11,367 bases of DNA from an uncultured Lachnospiraceae bacterium. Lineage in GTDB: Bacteria; Bacillota; Clostridia; Lachnospirales; Lachnospiraceae. The stretch covers positions 1 to 11,367 of the forward strand of contig CACZOG010000098.1 in the NCBI GenBank assembly GCA_902782715.1. The letters run 5' to 3'. Made by a program: the position numbers and the translations under genes. This document shows positions 6,845-11,367 of the stretch, in pieces (position 1 is the stretch's first letter; each line of letters opens with the position of its first letter). A model generated the notes under the pieces. The model had not been told where the DNA came from. It saw nothing but the letters and a program-made list of their open reading frames with translations, and made no database searches.

Positions 6845-6876
6845 AAAATACCCCTCCGAAAATAAACATTTTTTAA

Positions 6877-6905
6877 ATTATATCAATCCACATTATTCAT
6901 ATTAA
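6877..6905 (-). promoter_or_regulatory. Promoter for the zinc-ribbon/lipoprotein/CHAP operon
   Basis: On the minus strand TTAATA (6900-6905) and a perfect TATAAT (6877-6882) are 17 bases apart. The -10 ends 32 bases before the start codon at 6844, leaving room for the GGAGGGG ribosome site. Confidence 0.6.
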
Positions 6906-6906
6906 T

Positions 6907-6966
6907 AGCGATGTAATTATTGGCACAAAACCAGTAATAATTTGCATCTTTATCGCTTTGCATTTT
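6907..6966. promoter_or_regulatory. Repeat-rich divergent control region
   Basis: Three repeat sets sit between the two divergent promoters. AATTATT (6915-6921) and AATAATT (6936-6942) are perfect inverted copies. AGCGAT (6907-6912) and ATCGCT (6952-6957) form a wider inverted pair around them. TTTGCATCTT (6941-6950) and TTTGCATTTT (6957-6966) are direct copies with 9 of 10 bases identical and a 16-bp period. One or more could bind the LytTR regulator, although classical LytTR sites are 9-bp direct repeats with a 12-13 bp spacer, which these are not. Confidence 0.35.
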
Positions 6967-6968
6967 CT

Positions 6969-6996
6969 TTCACTTTAACATCGTTTTATGTATAAT
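6969..6996 (+). promoter_or_regulatory. Possible promoter of the sensor kinase operon (leaderless type)
   Basis: TTCACT (6969-6974) and a perfect TATAAT (6991-6996) are 16 bases apart. The -10 box ends only 6 bases before the in-frame ATG at 7003, so transcription would begin at or near that ATG and the mRNA would have almost no leader. This fits the absence of any Shine-Dalgarno sequence before either candidate start (6988 or 7003). The region is AT-rich, so a chance TATAAT cannot be excluded. Confidence 0.4.
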
Positions 6997-8364
6997 TATT
7001 TCATGCATTATTATTACGTTCTTTCTTACTACTTAACCTTATACATAACATCGCTGATCATCGGATCTAATACCGTTGAATTTAAACCAAGACGCAAGTG
7101 GGCATGTCTTGCCACAATTCTGGGAATACTTATGCTTCCGGTATCGATCATGTGCTTCACCGATTACTTTGCAACAGGGTATGAACCATTACCTTTATCT
7201 TTTTATGCCATTTATTTAGTTTGCTTTATTCCGATCGTTTTCGGGACCTCTGCCGATAAGTTCCGCCATCGTTCCGGCGGATATATATTCAATTGGGTAA
7301 TGATCTTTATCATAAGTTACTTGTGGAATCTGAGCCTTTCCATAGATGCCAGTGCTTTCGTGGCGTTGTTTTTCCCGAGTGTGATCCCGGTACGTGCTCT
7401 CTTCGATCTCTCTGATATATATGAGCTCATTATTCTTATACTGCTTAATATTTTCTCAACAATCGCAAGCTGCTTTATTTTAAAAAAGCTCTTATTGGTA
7501 TTTAAAAATCGTCTTGTTTTTGTGATGATCAATTTCCTTTTTCTGATTCCTTCTTATATCCCTATTCTCAGAAAATTCGATTTTAATCAGTATATCGCTG
7601 CCGATTATTTAACCTTGGTTCTCATGATCTTATCTTTTCCAATAACATTACTTATGGTATTTATAACGATCAGGATTTACGATAAGATCCAACTCAAAAA
7701 ATACTATTCGCAAATTGAGAACGAATACAGAAAAAAATATGAGATTTACAAACAATATTCGGATTTTTTCGAAGAATCAAAGAAATTTCGTCACGACCTG
7801 ATCAACCATCTTTCGGTCTTATCCGCTTCAATTGAAGGTACAAACGAAAGCTCTTTTTATAATCAGGCAAAAGCAAATACCGAATCCATCATTCATGAAA
7901 CACGAAAATTAAATGTTCTGGAATACTATTCCGCACCGCCGATTTTAAACGCTTTATTCACCATAAAAGAAAAATATGCCAAAGAGCACGACATTAACCT
8001 TATATATCAGATCTCCTTGTCGGGTACAACTCAGGTAAGCGGTTATGATCTGGTCGGGATAATTTCAAATCTTTTGGATAATGCTATTGAAGCTTGTGAA
8101 AAGATTTCCGATGCGGAAAAAGAACGAAAAATAATATTTAAGTTATTTAACAAAAATGATTTCCTTTGTATTGATATCACCAATAATATCAATCCTGAAG
8201 ACAATCCTGTGATAAGCAATTTTAAAACCACTAAAAACAAAGCATTTGAACACGGTTTCGGTTCTCATATCATCACATCTATAATCAATAAATATGACGG
8301 ATATTTCAATATCAAAAATGAGAATGAACAAATATCCATAAATATAGCTTTGAACAATTCATAA
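6988..8364 (+). CDS. AgrC-like sensor histidine kinase (GHKL ATPase type)
   Basis: This protein of up to 458 residues senses a signal at the membrane and phosphorylates a partner regulator. The N-terminal half (about 10-228) contains six or seven hydrophobic segments with no large extracellular domain, as in peptide-pheromone receptors of the AgrC/HPK10 class. A helical linker leads to the H-box FRHDLINHL with His269 as likely phosphoacceptor. The ATPase has an N-box NLLDNAIEAC (361-370) and a G-box HGFGSHII (422-429), so it looks intact. ATG 6988 has no ribosome site, and ATG 7003 (five residues shorter) is an equal or better start if the transcript is leaderless. The next gene starts 13 bases after the stop, followed by a LytTR regulator that is the expected partner. 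No AgrB-like processing protease or AgrD-like propeptide is present in the window, so the signal is unknown. Confidence 0.9.
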   Translation: MYNYFMHYYYVLSYYLTLYITSLIIGSNTVEFKPRRKWACLATILGILMLPVSIMCFTDYFATGYEPLPLSFYAIYLVCFIPIVFGTSADKFRHRSGGYIFNWVMIFIISYLWNLSLSIDASAFVALFFPSVIPVRALFDLSDIYELIILILLNIFSTIASCFILKKLLLVFKNRLVFVMINFLFLIPSYIPILRKFDFNQYIAADYLTLVLMILSFPITLLMVFITIRIYDKIQLKKYYSQIENEYRKKYEIYKQYSDFFEESKKFRHDLINHLSVLSASIEGTNESSFYNQAKANTESIIHETRKLNVLEYYSAPPILNALFTIKEKYAKEHDINLIYQISLSGTTQVSGYDLVGIISNLLDNAIEACEKISDAEKERKIIFKLFNKNDFLCIDITNNINPEDNPVISNFKTTKNKAFEHGFGSHIITSIINKYDGYFNIKNENEQISINIALNNS

Positions 8365-8377
8365 TAGGGTATATAAA

Positions 8378-9034
8378 ATGGCAAAGAAGATATTATCCAA
8401 AATACCATACACTCTTTTATTCGGTATACTTTATAAATATGCTTACATTTTTATGAGCATTTTTATAAAAGATCTGTCTATCCATCCGATAGAAGACTTC
8501 TCCCTTTGCTCTAATGTCTTAATCCTTATACCGGCCAATGCTTTTGCCATATTATGCGGAGCAGGCATAACAATTTTATTTCACCATCTGGAGCAGAGAA
8601 TAAAAATTTCAACAACAGCGGAATGTATCAGAATATCAGCTCTGTCATTTATCTTATTTGTATTTCTGTTATCTTACAGATTATACTCGATCACACTGTA
8701 TTATGAAACATACAAATCCTATGAAAGCTGGTCAATAACCATCCTTTGCACTATAATTAGCCTTCTTGTTCTTACAATATATTTTTACTATAATGAAATT
8801 GCAAAAAACACTACTAAAGAATGGTATTCTGTTATTCGAAAAATGCAAAGGGAAATCGATGCGGAAAATGATATCATAAATGATGAAATTGCTTTATTAA
8901 AATCAATTGAAACCAAAATCGAATCTTATTCGGAAATCATCGAATCTGCTCCTGACATTCCTGATGATATCAATGTATATTACAACGAGATTAAAGAATC
9001 TTATAATTCATTAATGCAAAAGGTGCCTAAATGA
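8378..9034 (+). CDS. Four-helix membrane protein of unknown family, between kinase and regulator
   Basis: This 218-residue protein has a basic N-terminus (MAKKILSKIP) and four hydrophobic segments (about 10-31, 45-68, 84-107 and 117-138). A charged helical cytoplasmic tail follows (143-215), rich in Glu, Ile and Lys (for example EIDAENDIINDEIALLKSIETKIE), which is probably a coiled coil. I recognise no domain. It has none of the catalytic His or Cys motifs of an AgrB protease and is not a kinase. A weak AGGG stands 8 bases before the ATG. The gap to the kinase is 13 bases, and its last bases overlap the regulator's start (ATGA at 9031-9034), so all three are almost certainly one translationally coupled operon. 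Its position suggests an accessory sensor or a modulator of the kinase or regulator, acting at the membrane through the coiled tail; this is inference. Confidence 0.85.
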   Translation: MAKKILSKIPYTLLFGILYKYAYIFMSIFIKDLSIHPIEDFSLCSNVLILIPANAFAILCGAGITILFHHLEQRIKISTTAECIRISALSFILFVFLLSYRLYSITLYYETYKSYESWSITILCTIISLLVLTIYFYYNEIAKNTTKEWYSVIRKMQREIDAENDIINDEIALLKSIETKIESYSEIIESAPDIPDDINVYYNEIKESYNSLMQKVPK

Positions 9035-9756
9035 AGTGTAATTTTATAGCCATATGTGATGACAACGTCAAACTTGTCAATTCTCTTAAAGAGGATATTT
9101 TACATTTATTCCCAATATATGACAATAACGTCTTCGCTTTCAACGACTTTTCATCTTTATTTTCTTTTCTTAAAGAAAAAAAGAACTCAAACGGAATAGT
9201 CCTAATGGATATCGTTTTGGGAAACGAAAACGGAATAAACTGCGTAATAAATTTAAGAGAACTCAGTTCAATATGGAAAATCATATTTATGACCGGATAC
9301 ACCGATTATCTGTCGGATGTTTTTAATGCCGATCCGTCAGGTCTCTTATATAAACCAATCGATAAAGCGCATTTGAAAAATGCTATCGAAAATGTCCTTA
9401 AACAAATTGATAACGAAGCATCTTCACTATTAAATATCAATCTCGTAAAATCCGGAACCGTTGTACTTGACCCGGCAAAAATCGTTTTCATCGAATCTGA
9501 TAAAAGAATCATAAACATTCATTTGCAAGGCAATGAAGTATATAAGAGTTATATGAAACTGGATGAAATCAGTAATAAACTGCCCAACTACTTCATAGCA
9601 TGTCATAAAAGCTATGTTATTAATTCATTCATGATAGATAAATACACTAGCAATCTTCTGACCATGAAAGACGGTACTCAGATACCTGTTTCACGATCAC
9701 ATAAACAGGGTGTTAAAAACCTGTTTTTTGACAGCATATTCAGTAACTCTATATAA
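9031..9756 (+). CDS. LytTR-family response regulator (AgrA/VirR type)
   Basis: This 241-residue protein should bind DNA when phosphorylated by the kinase encoded two genes upstream. The receiver domain (1-125) has Asp10-Asp11 in ICDDN as the acidic pocket, Asp60 in VLMDIVLG as the phosphorylation site, Thr88 in FMTGYTD and Lys108 in YKPI, all as expected. The LytTR DNA-binding domain (about 135-238) shows VFIESDKRIINIH, the FIACHKSYVIN helix region and the IPVSRSHKQ strand-helix typical of the family. Its ATG overlaps the preceding stop by 4 bases. AAAGGTG, 5 bases before the ATG and inside the upstream gene, is its ribosome site. Likely targets include the divergent promoter region 6845-6987. 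No terminator follows it; only 8 bases separate its stop from that of the convergent flippase gene. Confidence 0.95.
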   Translation: MKCNFIAICDDNVKLVNSLKEDILHLFPIYDNNVFAFNDFSSLFSFLKEKKNSNGIVLMDIVLGNENGINCVINLRELSSIWKIIFMTGYTDYLSDVFNADPSGLLYKPIDKAHLKNAIENVLKQIDNEASSLLNINLVKSGTVVLDPAKIVFIESDKRIINIHLQGNEVYKSYMKLDEISNKLPNYFIACHKSYVINSFMIDKYTSNLLTMKDGTQIPVSRSHKQGVKNLFFDSIFSNSI

Positions 9757-9764
9757 TCTTTCGT

Positions 9765-11282
9765 TTATCCTCTATGCTTTAATAACTTGAAGCAATACTT
9801 CATCTCATCTCCGCCAATAAACAGCGGCACGGCTGTAACCAAAGCCAAACAAACGGAAATACTGCCTTTAACAAGAAATTCCACGATCAGATGCTCAGAA
9901 ACCTTCCATGGTCTTATTGCGAAATAAGAAATAATCGTTAGAGCACAATATGAAATCAGTATTCGCAGCCAAAAAACGTAAAACGACAATGCGTTTGTTT
10001 CAAATTTATTTCTGTATAAAATAAATGTCTTCAAAACTATCTCAATAAACTTTGCGCAAATCGTTCCGATAAAAATCCCGATTATTCCTATTCTTATTCC
10101 AAGAATTACCGAAATCACCATATTAACTATATTTCCCAATAAGCCAATATATTTATCCATCCTGAAAAGTCCGGATACTTCCAAAAACTGCCACAATGGT
10201 TTCGCGCTGATATCAAGAAACAGAATGAAAACAGATATATATACAGCCGGATCGATCATAACATATTTTTCTCCAAGCCATATGGTTACAAACGATTCGC
10301 TCACACACATCAATCCCGAAGCGGCTATCATACCAAAAAGATAATAAATAAAAGTCAGTCTTTTCAACACCTCGATATTATGTTTTGAATCCGAAGTCAC
10401 TGACAGATTACCGATGCTCGCTGCCACTCCCCCTGTAACTTTAGAGATCAAAGTCCTGAAAACCCTGTAGATCAATGCATAATTGCTGTAAAAGCCTACC
10501 TGAATAGTTCCAACCAGAACGGAAATCAGAATGTTGTCTGTCGAATTTGTGATCACTCCGGAAACTCTTTTCCAGAAAATATTTTTAATATTTGTAAATA
10601 CTTCTTTTCTTTCGCTTTCTTCAAGTTTTTCCCGGTAGTCGACAAAAGGATATTTCCTGTCAACATATACAGACAGAATCAGATTAGTAACCACTGATTC
10701 AACAATAAGAAGAACCAAATATATAATAAAATTTTTAAAGACTAAAAGGGCTGCAACAAAAATCAGCACAAATATCAAATGAACCAGTGCCGTTATCAAA
10801 GAAACTAAATATTGTTTCTGATCCGCATTTAAAAGTGAGATTTTAAAAGAAAAAAGATATGTGCTTGCCGTCATGGTAACGAACAGCATAAAAACAATCC
10901 TTATATAAGAAACAGAAAAATCCACCTCATTAATAAGCAAATGCACGAACGGCATTATAGCAGTACCGATAATAAATATCGCTATTGCAATGGTATGATA
11001 TGCTTTTCTGTATAAACCCATCAATTGGCTGATCTTCTTTTCATCATTCTCACTGATCGGTTTATAAAGGCTGTATATTATTGCCATTCCCGTTCCCATT
11101 TCAACAAGGGAAAGCATTGAAATGATCTCATTAAACAACCCGTTCAAACTCAGGTTTTCTATTCCCAAACTTTTAACCAGAGCTGTTCGAACAACAAAAC
11201 TGACAGCAACGTTTATTGCTGTCGATAAAAGTCCAAATAATATATTGCGTATACTGTTTTTTGTTCTGGATTCTTTGTTCAT
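9765..11282 (-). CDS. Polysaccharide/oligosaccharide flippase (Wzx-like, MOP superfamily)
   Basis: This 505-residue integral membrane protein belongs to the family that moves lipid-linked sugar repeat units across the cytoplasmic membrane for capsule, exopolysaccharide or cell-wall polymer assembly. The protein is hydrophobic throughout, with about 12-14 predicted membrane segments and the usual family length. The N-terminal pattern SRTKNSIRNILFGLL, followed by a conserved RTALVKSLGIENLSLNGLF and LSLVEMGTG, is typical of Gram-positive Wzx-like proteins. The start ATG at 11282 is chosen because the family N-terminus begins there. The frame stays open to 11330, but that longer start lies in the arm of a strong hairpin and the extra residues are unlike the family. 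No Shine-Dalgarno precedes 11282, which is odd. No glycosyltransferase genes are present in the window, so the polymer cannot be named. Confidence 0.9.
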   Translation of the reverse strand: MNKESRTKNSIRNILFGLLSTAINVAVSFVVRTALVKSLGIENLSLNGLFNEIISMLSLVEMGTGMAIIYSLYKPISENDEKKISQLMGLYRKAYHTIAIAIFIIGTAIMPFVHLLINEVDFSVSYIRIVFMLFVTMTASTYLFSFKISLLNADQKQYLVSLITALVHLIFVLIFVAALLVFKNFIIYLVLLIVESVVTNLILSVYVDRKYPFVDYREKLEESERKEVFTNIKNIFWKRVSGVITNSTDNILISVLVGTIQVGFYSNYALIYRVFRTLISKVTGGVAASIGNLSVTSDSKHNIEVLKRLTFIYYLFGMIAASGLMCVSESFVTIWLGEKYVMIDPAVYISVFILFLDISAKPLWQFLEVSGLFRMDKYIGLLGNIVNMVISVILGIRIGIIGIFIGTICAKFIEIVLKTFILYRNKFETNALSFYVFWLRILISYCALTIISYFAIRPWKVSEHLIVEFLVKGSISVCLALVTAVPLFIGGDEMKYCFKLLKHRG

Positions 11283-11299
11283 TTCAATTGTTTTGCTAA

Positions 11300-11334
11300 A
11301 AATATGCACCGCCACCATGTGGCGGTGCATATTT
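11300..11334 (-). terminator. 16-bp perfect hairpin just upstream of the flippase gene
   Basis: AAATATGCACCGCCAC (11300-11315) and its exact reverse complement (11319-11334) flank a three-base loop. On the minus strand the hairpin ends in ATATTTTT, so it has the form of an intrinsic terminator. It ends 17 bases before the flippase start. It either ends an upstream minus-strand gene beyond 11367 or acts as a leader hairpin or attenuator of the flippase. Confidence 0.7.
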
Positions 11335-11344
11335 GATCCAAGTT

Positions 11345-11350
11345 ATTATA
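11345..11350 (-). promoter_or_regulatory. Possible -10 box of the flippase gene
   Basis: A perfect TATAAT lies on the minus strand. Transcription would start about position 11338, just ahead of the hairpin 11300-11334, so the hairpin would form the 5' end of the mRNA. With a 17-base spacer the -35 would begin at 11368, outside the window, so the promoter cannot be confirmed. Confidence 0.3.
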
Positions 11351-11367
11351 ATTCAGCAGATTTTTTA

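Noticed and set aside
8365..8377. Possible AgrD-type propeptide gene around the kinase and the middle gene
   Set aside because: The 13-base spacer is too short, the divergent region 6845-6987 has no suitable short frame (an ATG at 6911 is followed at once by TAA), and no Cys-containing small frame with a ribosome site was seen.
11283..11330. 16-residue N-terminal extension of the flippase (start at 11330)
   Set aside because: The start codon lies in the arm of a 16-bp hairpin without a ribosome site, and the extra residues do not resemble the family's N-terminus.

Overview
The window looks like chromosome of a strict anaerobe of the Clostridia, most likely a Lachnospiraceae-type organism (Butyrivibrio or Roseburia relatives). 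This is inferred from the AT-rich composition, AGGAGG-type ribosome sites on most genes, a rubrerythrin/superoxide reductase pair, DUF4214-containing secreted proteins and Lachnospiraceae-like YvcK and flippase sequences. No rRNA, tRNA, insertion sequence, phage gene or CRISPR array was seen.

Positions 1-6844 are read entirely on the minus strand. The left edge cuts a secreted protein of unknown function (start 533). Next is an oxygen-defence pair, rubrerythrin (1196-1759) then class I desulfoferrodoxin/superoxide reductase (760-1128), closed by a strong terminator. YvcK (1894-2823) follows upstream with its own promoter and terminator. A 276-base gap holds two inverted repeats and a terminator. 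From 6844 down to 3100 lies a probable three-gene cell-surface operon: a two-helix membrane protein with a C-terminal zinc ribbon, a lipoprotein made of YD-like repeats, and a large secreted CHAP-domain protein with InlB-type and DUF4214 repeats.

At about 6845-6987 transcription diverges. On the plus strand three tightly packed genes (6988-9756) encode an AgrC-like GHKL sensor kinase, a four-helix membrane protein of unknown family, and a LytTR response regulator whose start overlaps the preceding stop by 4 bases. No AgrB or AgrD gene is visible, so the signal is unknown. The operon runs head-on into a minus-strand polysaccharide flippase (9765-11282) with only 8 bases between stop codons. 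The flippase has a very strong 16-bp hairpin between its candidate -10 box and its start codon.

The most interesting unit is the divergent arrangement at 3100-9756: a quorum- or peptide-sensing-type two-component system with an unrecognised membrane partner, facing a set of envelope and secreted proteins that share its intergenic regulatory region. That the first controls the second is inference from layout only.
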